Shown here: piece by piece, positions 5,114 through 12,315 of the stretch | Layout of the letters: every line of letters starts with the position of its first letter | Numbering within the stretch: the stretch's first letter is position 1 | Origin: CAYGZM01 sp964354365 | GTDB taxonomy: Bacteria; Planctomycetota; Phycisphaerae; Sedimentisphaerales; Anaerobacaceae | NCBI GenBank assembly: GCA_964354365.1 | Contig: CAYGZM010000081.1 | Span: 1 to 16,441 of the forward strand | Reading direction: 5' to 3' | DNA: 16,441 bases | Program-made: the position numbers and the translations under genes | The notes under the pieces: generated by a model | The model's database searches: none | What the model saw: the letters and a program-made list of their open reading frames with translations, nothing else | Told to the model about the DNA's origin: nothing

Positions 5114-7658
5114 CTATTGTCGATGAATTCTAACCTTCGGCAGCGCCTTTTGCAGTTCCTCCACCTCCTCATCAGGTACCTGCGTGCCCTCAAGGTCAAG
5201 CCATTGCAAACCGCTCAGTCCCTTTATCGGCTCAAGGTCGCTTACCTTCGTACCCCCAAGGTCAAGCCTTTGCAAACTACCAAGTCTCTTTATCGCCTCA
5301 AGGTCGCTGACCTGCGTCCCCCCAAGGTGAAGCCCCTGCAAACCGCTCAGTCCCTTTATCGGCTCAAGGTTGCTTACCTGCGTGCNNNNNNNNNNNNNNN
5401 NNNNNNNNNNNNNNNNNNNNNNNNNNNNNNNNNNNNNNNNNNNNNNNNNNNNNNNNNNNNNNNNNNNNNNNNNNNNNNNNNNNNNCCCCAAGCTCAAGCG
5501 TTTGCAAACTGCTCAGCCCCTTTATCGGCTCAAGGTCGCTGACCTTCGTGCCCCCAAGGTAAAGCGTCTGCAAACTGCCAAGTCCCTTTATCGGCTCAAG
5601 GTCGCTGACCTGCGTCCCCCCAAGGTGAAGCCCCTGCAAACCACTCAGTCCCCTTATCGGCTCAAGGTCGCTTACCTGCGTGCCCCCAAGCTCAAGCGTT
5701 TGCAAACTGCTCAGCCCCTTTATCGGCTCAAGGTCGCTTACCTGCGTGCCCCCAAGGTCGAGCCATTGCAAACCGCTCAGTCCCTTTATCGGCTCAAGGT
5801 CGCTTACCTGCGTGTCCCCAAGGTCAAGCCGCTGCAAGCGCCTCAGTCCCTTTATCGGCTCAAGGTTGCTGACCTGTGTGCCCGCAAGGCCAAGCCACTG
5901 CAAACCGCTCAGTCCCTTTATCGGCTCAAGTTCGCTGACCTGCGTGCCCCCAAGGTCAAGCCACTGCAAACTGCTCAGTCCCTTTATCGCCTCAAGGTCC
6001 GAAATCTCTGTTCCGCTAAGGACCAACTCTCTAATCTTACTATAATCCTCATCGTTCAGTTCATCCGGCTTCTTTTCCACCCGACGTGCTATGGCCTCAC
6101 GGATTATATCTCCATCCTTGCTCGTCCCCACCACGGCGGCAATCTCAGCCGCTTCAGCCGGATACTGAATCTGCATCAATTCTCCAACCTCCTCATCGCC
6201 GAGCAAATGAAACAAGGTCACAAATCTTCGGTTTTGTAACAGTGGCCGATACGCTTCACGGCACTCCTCTCGTACGAAAGAAATATCCGTTATCCGCCTG
6301 CCTTCTTCTACATACATCGGAACTTGTTTTCCTTCTACTTCTATGAAAGCTTTGCCCTCAACATCGACTTCCAGCCCCTTGCCAAAATCTTCAGGGACTT
6401 TAATCCTCTTCGGAAAGTCCTTATCCTTTTCTCTTCCCTCACACACAATCTTCGACCATTCCCCGAAAAACTCATTTCCACGGTCGCTGCCGACAAGGAG
6501 CCCCATTGTATATCTGTCTTCGAGAATCTTCCGTACAAAGAATAGTTGCAGACCCTGATTGAATCTAATCCCACCGTCTGCGTCCTTCTGAGTCTTTATC
6601 ATAACGGCCCCCGCCCCCATTATCAGCGCACTATTAATCAGCCGTTTTACTTCCCTCGGATTCCGCTCAGCCAATTTGTAAATAATCCCGCGGAACAGCT
6701 CCCTTTCATTTTTTGAAAGGTGCGGTTCCTTCCAGTACGAAATCTCTTTCAACTGCTCATCGAGAAATTCGCTTATCTGCTGCTCGCTCGGCTCAACCTG
6801 TACCTCCACCTGGAACATCTTTGCTAAATAATTCCTGCTTTTATCCTCATCGAGACCGAGTCGTTTGTAATGCTCCTTTACCAGCTTATCAATAACCTTC
6901 TTATCAACACCGACCACAAAGAAAAGTTTTTCTACATTGAGGTACAACTTAAGCGCCTCAAGCACCTGCAGAGCAATCTCCGGCATACATCGGTCCAGGT
7001 CATCTATGAAAACCGCCATTCTTTGGTTCTTTCCAAGCGATTTCTCCACCCAGGTCTTAAGTGCGTCTTCATACACATTCAAATATGGTTTTTCTGGATG
7101 ACTGGCATCTTTGAAATTATCAGGTATTTGTTTTAGCGCTTCACCACGTAGTTCAAAGCCCGGCAAATTCATCTTTGCTGCTGAAATGATGTCGATTGCG
7201 GATTTCCCGATAAACATACCCAGCATCTTGAATGCTTCGGTTACGGTTTTCACGCTGGCTGTTTTAACATCCATCGCTTCCCAAATTACTTCCGCGATCA
7301 GTCCCCGCCAAACATCTTCCTTCTTGTCGTATTTCCATGGATAAAACCATACCGGCCTGATTTTTATCTTCTTCTTTGCCTTACCACTTTCATTCCACTC
7401 GTCAATCAGGCCGTGCAGCCATTTCATCGCCGTAGTTTTGCCCGCACCCCAATCACCATAGACCGCAATCGCCATTGGCGTTTGAGTATCAGGATGACGT
7501 AGAATATCATATACTGGTCCAAGTCTGTATCTTAGATTAAAACCGTCGCGATATGTCTCTTTCGGCTCCAGTGCATGGTCCATCAGAACCGTAAGATCAG
7601 GTACTCTTGTTGCGAATTCATTATGTTCTCGCTTCTTTTTGTCTCTTCCATCTGGCAT
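5114..7658 (-). CDS. KAP-family P-loop NTPase fused to leucine-rich repeats (spans an assembly gap)
   Basis: A multidomain NTPase, about 814 residues if the 100-N gap represents no missing sequence. Residues 1-545 are the KAP part: Walker A GDWGAGKTT (68-76), FYPWKYD (105-111) typical of KAP proteins, Walker B MAVFIDDLDRC (214-224) and the sensor-like ERNPREVKRLINS (331-343). From residue 548 come eleven visible 22-residue leucine-rich repeats of the form GGTQVSDLEPIKGLSSLQTL, then a C-terminal cap ending KVRIHRQ. KAP NTPases include animal Kidins220 and PifA of the F plasmid, which blocks phage T7; many have membrane helices in the NTPase domain, but I see no convincing one here. An NTPase plus a repeat sensor suggests a signalling or defence switch; that is inference. 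The KAP part is AT-rich compared with neighbours (33% and 38% GC in two 60-base samples against 62% in pyrG). The ATG has only a weak ribosome site. Confidence 0.85.
5192..6017 (-). repeat. 66-bp tandem repeats encoding the LRR array
   Basis: Excluding the Ns, this is 726 bases, exactly eleven 66-bp units of 22 codons. Adjacent units are close but not identical. A higher-order period of three units (198 bp) is visible: units 5-6-7 and 8-9-10 carry the same order of variant endings (TLEL, GLHL, then TLYL or RLDL). Units 5 and 8 are identical over about 55 bp. This points to recent duplication. Confidence 0.85.
5386..5485. other. Assembly gap (100 N)
   Basis: Exactly 100 Ns, the usual placeholder for a gap of unknown length. 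The reading frame differs by one base across it only because of the placeholder; removing it restores one continuous frame (G then GC giving a Gly codon, then Thr-Gln-Val). The sequence made by joining the flanks matches the intact repeat junction near 5687-5707. Confidence 0.95.
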
Positions 7659-7728
7659 AAATAGAGACTTCCATCTCGGCGTATTTCATTTATCTTTCTT
7701 TTCGCCCTTTTATTTTTTCCCGCTTGAT

Positions 7729-7757
7729 ATGATACCACCAACCCGCGAGCATTCCAA
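7729..7757 (-). promoter_or_regulatory. Candidate sigma-70 promoter for the KAP-LRR gene
   Basis: Minus-strand -35 TTGGAA (7752-7757), 17-base spacer, -10 TATCAT (7729-7734, one mismatch). It lies in the 207-base gap after the kinase gene and would give a leader of about 60 bases, so the KAP-LRR gene may be expressed on its own. Confidence 0.42.
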
Positions 7758-7865
7758 GCAAATCCCCGAAAAAACCGGAATTTCTTACCCAAGTTGACAA
7801 ACGGCGAAGAAAAAAGTGGGGGTGTTTTGAGTCTGCCTCTCTTCTGGCTCTCATCGCCGAACCGC

Positions 7866-9089
7866 TCACAGGGCCAGTAGGATAACGATGATCAGGAGCA
7901 CCGCCGCCACGGCACTGAGAATCAGGATCGCAATTCGGTAGTTCGCAACGGCATCCGGGCTATAGACTCGCTCTTCCTGAACCTCAACCTCGTCACCCTT
8001 CTCCAATTGCTCGAGCATAGAGACGTCGAATCGCTTGTGCGCCCGCAGGGGAGGCTGTCCGTTCTGAAGCGCCTCCAAATCCAAAAGCAACTCCTCGACG
8101 TTTTTGTATCGGTCCTCCCTGCTCTTAGCCATCATAATCTCAATGACTTCGGAGACCCCCGCCGAGAGAGAAGTGTTTATATGGTCCGGCGGAACCAGCT
8201 TCTCCTTGAGGTGCTTCTTCATAACCTCCGACGAATCCTCGGCCATAAAGGGAACCTGGCCGGTCACCATGTGGTAGAAAGTGGCGCCCAGCCCGTAGAT
8301 GTCGGCCCTGCCGTCGATGTCGATCCTGCCGCGGATCTGTTCGGGTGCGATGTAGTACGGTGTGCCGTAGGCCTTGCCGGCCTCGCTTTGCGCCGCCGCG
8401 ATGTCGGTGGTCTCGCGGGCCAGACCCATATCGGCGAGCTTCACTACCCCGCTTTTGTCTATCATAATGTTCTTGGGCTTGACGTCACGGTGGATCAGGC
8501 CCTTGGCGTGGGCGTGAGCGAGGGCGTGGGCGACCTGGATTATGATCTCAAGGGCTTCCTTCTCGGAAAACACCTTCCCGGCGACCAGGTCGTCGGAAAT
8601 TGTCTTGCCCTCAACGTACTCCATTACAAAATAGTGGTAGCCCCCCGATTCGCCGACGTCAAAAGCCTGGACGATATTAGGATGGTTGAGCTTGCCGGCG
8701 GCCTGGCCCTCCTTATAGAACCGCTCGACGTACTCGGGATTCTCGGTAAAGCGTTTCGGCAGCACCTTGATCGCAACAATCCGGTTCAGGCTCAACTGCC
8801 TTCCCTTATAGACAAAGGCCATCGCGCCTGCGCCGATCTTGCCCAGGACTTTGTAGCCGGGAATTTTGGTGACGTCGGGCTTGCTCTCCTTTATGGCCGT
8901 CCTTAACCTCTCGGCCTGCGTGTCGGTAACAAAGCCGAGCTCCACCATAACGTCCTTGAGCATCATAGGATTGACCTGGCTGCGAAGCTTGAGCTCCTCC
9001 AGCGAGTGCTTCAGCTCCTCGTCGGTGCAGAGGCCCTGCTCAATCGCCATTTTGCCGAATATGGTGTCGTAGTTTGTCTCGTTCGTCAT
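7866..9089 (-). CDS. Tail-anchored Hanks-type Ser/Thr protein kinase
   Basis: 407 residues. An N-terminal segment (about 8-67) has two short helical repeats of the form G-x-x-A-x-E-Q-G-L-x-T-D-E-E-L, like those at the N-terminus of type II secretion/MshE-type ATPases. The kinase domain covers about 78-340: glycine loop GKIGAGAMAFVYKG (83-96), Lys108 in VAIK, HRDVKPKN (200-207), DMG (220-222) in place of DFG, and APE (248-250). All catalytic residues are present. After a charged linker a single hydrophobic helix (about 385-407) ends the protein, so it is held in the inner membrane with no outer domain; it lacks the PASTA or other sensor of PknB-type kinases. Substrates are unknown. The KAP-LRR gene follows on the same strand. 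The ATG has no clear ribosome site. Confidence 0.93.
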   Translation of the reverse strand: MTNETNYDTIFGKMAIEQGLCTDEELKHSLEELKLRSQVNPMMLKDVMVELGFVTDTQAERLRTAIKESKPDVTKIPGYKVLGKIGAGAMAFVYKGRQLSLNRIVAIKVLPKRFTENPEYVERFYKEGQAAGKLNHPNIVQAFDVGESGGYHYFVMEYVEGKTISDDLVAGKVFSEKEALEIIIQVAHALAHAHAKGLIHRDVKPKNIMIDKSGVVKLADMGLARETTDIAAAQSEAGKAYGTPYYIAPEQIRGRIDIDGRADIYGLGATFYHMVTGQVPFMAEDSSEVMKKHLKEKLVPPDHINTSLSAGVSEVIEIMMAKSREDRYKNVEELLLDLEALQNGQPPLRAHKRFDVSMLEQLEKGDEVEVQEERVYSPDAVANYRIAILILSAVAAVLLIIVILLAL

Positions 9090-9154
9090 TATTGTCGCCC
9101 GGATGAACTGCTACGTGCGTGCCGCCAAGCCACCCTCCGGGCTTTAGAGCACAT

Positions 9155-9187
9155 CCGATAACAAGTCCTGCTGCGCTAAATTATCGG
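9155..9187. promoter_or_regulatory. CCGATAA-N19-TTATCGG inverted repeat over the kinase promoter
   Basis: Perfect 7-bp arms at 9155-9161 and 9181-9187. One arm overlaps the -10 element of the kinase promoter and the other lies just past the expected transcription start. It fits a repressor operator, or a leader hairpin. Confidence 0.4.
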
Positions 9188-9207
9188 TTCACAAAGAGCC
9201 TTGTCAA
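9180..9207 (-). promoter_or_regulatory. Sigma-70 promoter of the kinase gene
   Basis: Minus-strand -35 TTGACA (9202-9207, perfect consensus), 16-base spacer, -10 GATAAT (9180-9185, one mismatch). The predicted start is near 9173, giving a leader of about 85 bases. The strongest promoter match in the window. Confidence 0.6.
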
Positions 9208-9226
9208 AGAAAATCTGGCCTTTCTA

Positions 9227-9285
9227 AAAAAACGCCGGTCCGTAAGGGAAATCGGCCTTTTCGCCAAGCCGGTTTAGCGTTTTTT
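9227..9285. terminator. Possible bidirectional terminator
   Basis: AAAAAACGC (9227-9235) and GCGTTTTTT (9277-9285) are perfect inverted copies, with CCGG at both inner edges. Each strand ends the hairpin with a T run. It sits just upstream of the kinase promoter and downstream of the decayed reading frame at 9466-9593, where a minus-strand terminator would be expected. The loop is long, so confidence is limited. Confidence 0.38.
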
Positions 9286-9465
9286 GGGCCAAGAGGTCGG
9301 TGCGAAGATGCGCGGCAAACGCATCCCGTTCACCCTCCGAGGCGGGCAAGGCCGAACGCGCAGGAATTGGAAAACGCAGATTGTCTGCCGAGCCGTTGGT
9401 TTATAGTGACTGTGGAGTCGGCAGGATCGGATTTCTCGCTTCGGATTTCATCGATTTTCGACGTA

Positions 9466-9593
9466 TCAGCCGACTTTGCTGATCTCGAAAGTCACCGTCC
9501 CTCCGCCGGTGAACGCCACCGAGTCCGGGCAGTTGACGTAGGCCTTGCTCTTATCTTCATAATGGATAGGTGTACTTCGCGACTCGGAAGACC
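9466..9593 (-). pseudogene. Decayed 3' end of an unrecognised gene
   Basis: On the minus strand a frame reads PIHYEDKSKAYVNCPDSV then AFTGGGTVTFEISKVG and a TGA stop. From EDK onward almost every codon ends in G or C (for example TAC GTC AAC TGC CCG GAC), the bias of real genes here, and the peptide looks like the end of a beta-rich domain. Upstream the frame stays open but runs straight into the long hairpin at 9594-9676, where the coding look is lost, and no start is visible. I read it as a remnant cut off by that element. I do not recognise the family; chance coding bias is possible. Confidence 0.35.
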
Positions 9594-9676
9594 GAGAAAA
9601 ATCGTTCGGGGCCCCAGAGGTCCAAATTACCCCCCTGGTTGCCCTAATTTGGCCCTCTGCCCAAACGATTTTTCTC
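9594..9676. repeat. Long imperfect hairpin, 83 bases
   Basis: Outer arms GAGAAAAATCGTT (9594-9606) and AACGATTTTTCTC (9664-9676) are perfect inverted copies. Inside, pairing continues through GGG/CCC, CAGAGG/CCTCTG and CCAAATTA/TAATTTGG with one bulge, closing on a loop of about 15 bases (9630-9644). No gene is encoded. It could be a small mobile repeat or a structured RNA. Confidence 0.6.
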
Positions 9677-9775
9677 TCCAGAGGACTCCAAGGCCCTGAC
9701 CTGCAACGGCCACCTACTCATTAACCGGATGAAGCGTATTTTGGTCCGCCGGCGGGATTTTCGAGCCGTTTTCAA

Positions 9776-9804
9776 TTGTCAATCCGACGCGAAGCCATTA
9801 TTAT
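9776..9804 (+). promoter_or_regulatory. Sigma-70 promoter of mtnP
   Basis: -35 TTGTCA (9776-9781), 17-base spacer, -10 TATTAT (9799-9804), one mismatch in each. The start would be near 9811, giving a leader of about 140 bases. Confidence 0.5.
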
Positions 9805-9821
9805 CGCCGGCGAATAGTAGC

Positions 9822-9858
9822 CACTCACAGTTGAATTTGTGGGTGCTGTTCGTTCAGC
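9822..9858 (+). promoter_or_regulatory. Structured part of the mtnP leader
   Basis: Two adjacent small stems: CACTCACA (9822-9829) with TGTGGGTG (9838-9845, one G-T pair), and GCTG (9845-9848) with CAGC (9855-9858). Hairpin copy I follows at 9876-9900. I do not recognise a known riboswitch. Confidence 0.3.
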
Positions 9859-9875
9859 AGCCGGCTAAGGGTTGT

Positions 9876-9900
9876 GGATTCCTGCCTGTGCAGGAATGAC
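9876..9900 (-). repeat. Dispersed hairpin repeat, copy I
   Basis: On the minus strand: GTC-ATTCCTGC-ACAG-GCAGGAAT-CC. A perfect 8-bp stem (9878-9885 with 9890-9897) and a 4-base loop. Same stem as copy C, with a much shorter interior. It produces a spurious in-frame start (MWIPACAGMTT) ahead of mtnP. Confidence 0.7.
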
Positions 9901-9936
9901 AACTAACAAGATCAACGTTGACGGGCTACTATGTCG

Positions 9937-9943
9937 AAGGAGG
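9937..9943 (+). promoter_or_regulatory. Ribosome binding site that fixes the mtnP start
   Basis: AAGGAGG, 9 bases before the ATG at 9953. It selects this ATG over the in-frame ATG at 9872 that lies in the hairpin repeat. Confidence 0.85.
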
Positions 9944-9952
9944 CAAAAGACT

Positions 9953-10828
9953 ATGGCGCAGGAATTGGTCGGGATAATAGGCGGGTCCGGGCTCGGCGAT
10001 GCACTAACCGAGCGCATCACCGACGCTGAGTTTCACGACATCGACACCCCGTTCGGCAAGCCGAGCATGCCAATTTGTGTCGGCAGCTTCGGCCAAAGGC
10101 GCATCGCTTTCCTAAATCGCCACGGCGCCGGACACAAGCTCTCACCCAGCGAGGTGCCATACGCAGCGAACATCTTCGCCCTCAAGAAGCTGGGTGTTCA
10201 CGCCGTAATAGCAAGTGCAGCCGTCGGCTCGCTTCGAGAAGATATCGCACCCGGCAATCTCATTCTCGTTGACCAGTTCATCGACAAGACGTTCAGGCGA
10301 ACGGGCAGCTTTTTTGGCGGGTTCGCGGCCGTGCACTGCGAGATGGCTCAGCCCGTCTGCCGCCGTCTTCGAGACGTGCTTGCCGAGACGGCGAAGAGGC
10401 TCGACGTAACGACGCATCGGGAGGGCGTGTATGTGTGTATGGAAGGGCCGCAGTTCTCGACCAGGGCCGAGTCGCTGATGCACCGCGGCTGGGGCTGCGA
10501 CTTGATAGGAATGACCGCAATGCCCGAGGCAAAGTTGGCGAGAGAGGCCCAGATGTGCTATGCGCTGATTGCGCTGGCCAGCGATTACGACTGCTGGCGC
10601 CCGCGCGAGCGGTGCGAAGACAAGCAGACGCTGCTCAAAGAGATAATCGGCAATCTGCGGGCCGCCACGGACAACTGTCTTGAGCTGCTCAAGGCCGTCC
10701 TGGCCGGGAAGGCCGGAATTGTGTGCGAGGATTGTTCCTGCCGCCACAGCCTTGACTTGGCTGTTTGGACCGACCGGAGGCGAATCGGCCCCGCCGAGAA
10801 GGACAGACTAACCGTCCTGTTCGAATAG
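9953..10828 (+). CDS. mtnP: S-methyl-5'-thioadenosine phosphorylase
   Basis: 291 residues, usual for the family. It cleaves methylthioadenosine with phosphate to adenine and methylthioribose-1-phosphate, recycling the by-product of polyamine synthesis in the cytoplasm. Seen, counting from this ATG: GIIGGSGLG (7-15), the phosphate-binding NRHGAGH (55-61), SAAVGSL (88-94), MEGPQFSTRAES (163-174), IGMTAMPEAKLAREA (185-199) and SDYDCW (210-215). The Asp residues in SDYD fit a 6-amino purine such as MTA, where purine nucleoside phosphorylases have Asn. The common GPRFSTRAES has Gln for Arg here. Its own promoter and leader precede it; no other methionine salvage gene is in the window. Confidence 0.94.
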   Translation: MAQELVGIIGGSGLGDALTERITDAEFHDIDTPFGKPSMPICVGSFGQRRIAFLNRHGAGHKLSPSEVPYAANIFALKKLGVHAVIASAAVGSLREDIAPGNLILVDQFIDKTFRRTGSFFGGFAAVHCEMAQPVCRRLRDVLAETAKRLDVTTHREGVYVCMEGPQFSTRAESLMHRGWGCDLIGMTAMPEAKLAREAQMCYALIALASDYDCWRPRERCEDKQTLLKEIIGNLRAATDNCLELLKAVLAGKAGIVCEDCSCRHSLDLAVWTDRRRIGPAEKDRLTVLFE

Positions 10829-11145
10829 GACGTGCAGCGTCAGAAGATCGCCAAGGCCGCATGAGTTTTTTCAACTGATTCTCAATGACAAACGGCACAT
10901 CCTCTATGAACGACCAATAGCCGAGCTGGAGAATCCGAACTTGTCAAAGAGCAATCGTCCCCCATCCGCCTGTCAGTGCGCCTATAGCAGGCTGCAAGAA
11001 GAGTCCCAAGAGCCGCCGAGAGTGGGGCCAAGTGGTCTATGTCACCGACGTTTTCGCCCTGCGACCTGGTTCTTGGTGGTCACGCAACTCATTTTGAACG
11101 GCGAAAATCGGTTTTTTTGGTGTCCTGCCGGAGCCAGGTCGCTGC
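10829..11145. other. mtnP-downstream gap without a recognised gene
   Basis: 317 bases. No frame shows convincing coding character. GCGACCTGG (11061-11069) and CCAGGTCGC (11134-11142) are perfect inverted copies just outside the stop of the exported protein gene, and a T run lies at 11112-11118 between them; this is not a classic terminator. Nothing else is recognised. Confidence 0.5.
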
Positions 11146-12258
11146 CTATTTCACTTTAGCCTTGCCGATGGCGTTGATTATCAAACCGAATTGAGAATCG
11201 CTTATTGGCTCCAGATATCTCAGCGTCAATGATCCTTCCGGAGGATTCTTCATAATTTCGTACTCATGGGACAGACGGCCGTAGCGTGTGATGATTTCCG
11301 TGTAACGCTGGACCTTCTCACTCTTGAAATTGCAACCGGCGGCCTTGACGATTGCCTCCTGCGCAGAGAACTCAACGGAGGTCCCCAAAGCAGCGGTGGC
11401 CAGGATTTGTCGATTGTAAAGGCTGGCCTCAACCAGCATGTGAGCCGCCGCGGACTCGAAATATACCGGATTATTATAGAATTCATTTCTCTGCTCAATG
11501 GCGAGGTCGATCACCTGCATAACGGCCGACCTCGCCTCTTGGAGTTGAAGGTTGCCGGCAATTGCAAGCAAGGCAAGCATTTTGAACCGGACTCCCAACA
11601 GGGTGGGCCGGCCATGTATGTTGTACGCCGGCAGCGCGCGAGTCGGTTTGTTAGGGTCCCTGTATTGCACTTTCTTAACTTGGTCAGTGCACTCCATCTG
11701 TTCATCCCAGAGTTTGCGATAGAGGCTCAGCGTGCTCACGATGTCCTTTCCGACCAATTCCCCTGCCTTGGCCCTTGGAAGCATCCCAAGCTGTTCGATA
11801 AGTTTGAGGAATCTGCGATTGGACATTATGCATATCATGTCCTTTCGACATACGCCGGGCTTCAAAGGAATATCGTCCATCCGATACGTATGCTTCTCAT
11901 AGAAGATCCACTCTCCGCCCCATGTGTACATGTTGTACTCATCTAAACGGGCCAAACTTAACTGAATTGGCTCTTTCTCCAGAATGCGAATGATCATGTC
12001 TATGCGCACTTCGTCCGGTAGTTCAGATCTCATTACCTTGAGTGTCTCGGGCCACTTGCTCAAAGATTCTATCGGAGCATCCCCTTTGCCTTCGACAGGC
12101 TGATTGGCGTCCTCGCCCGCAAAGGCAGGGGCTTGCAGATTAACAGCCATAAGCAGGATTAGCACGAGCAACAGGCCGCAGGCCGGAGAGATGAAGGCGT
12201 TCGCCTTGCCTTGATACGGTCGCAACTTTCCGAATCTTTCACAATATCTCGTTCTCAT
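11146..12258 (-). CDS. Exported protein of unknown function
   Basis: 370 residues. The N-terminus has a long basic region and then a hydrophobic core (about 27-42, ACGLLLVLILLMAVNL) and APAFA before Gly48, a good signal-peptidase I site, so the mature protein is probably periplasmic or secreted. The rest is mainly helical and charged; segments such as RFKMLALLAIAGNLQLQEARSA... and AHMLVEASLYNRQILATAALG look like helical repeats of a scaffold protein. I recognise no family or catalytic motif. The start at 12256-12258 has an AAAGGGA-like site 8-10 bases upstream. The small gene at 12316-12696 lies 57 bases upstream on the same strand, so the two may be cotranscribed. Confidence 0.75.
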   Translation of the reverse strand: MRTRYCERFGKLRPYQGKANAFISPACGLLLVLILLMAVNLQAPAFAGEDANQPVEGKGDAPIESLSKWPETLKVMRSELPDEVRIDMIIRILEKEPIQLSLARLDEYNMYTWGGEWIFYEKHTYRMDDIPLKPGVCRKDMICIMSNRRFLKLIEQLGMLPRAKAGELVGKDIVSTLSLYRKLWDEQMECTDQVKKVQYRDPNKPTRALPAYNIHGRPTLLGVRFKMLALLAIAGNLQLQEARSAVMQVIDLAIEQRNEFYNNPVYFESAAAHMLVEASLYNRQILATAALGTSVEFSAQEAIVKAAGCNFKSEKVQRYTEIITRYGRLSHEYEIMKNPPEGSLTLRYLEPISDSQFGLIINAIGKAKVK

Positions 12259-12315
12259 TGTACCGTCCCTTTACAGTATTTGTTGAAGTCACTATTTCCT
12301 ATCTGCGATTATAGC

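Noticed and set aside
5364..5497. Ending ...HAGKQP of the KAP protein, and a separate 127-residue LRR protein
   Set aside because: Both result from reading 100 placeholder Ns as real bases; the two parts are one gene.
9872..9952. Upstream in-frame ATG extending mtnP by 27 residues (MWIPACAGMTT)
   Set aside because: It is translated from a dispersed hairpin repeat and has no ribosome site; AAGGAGG before 9953 marks the real start.
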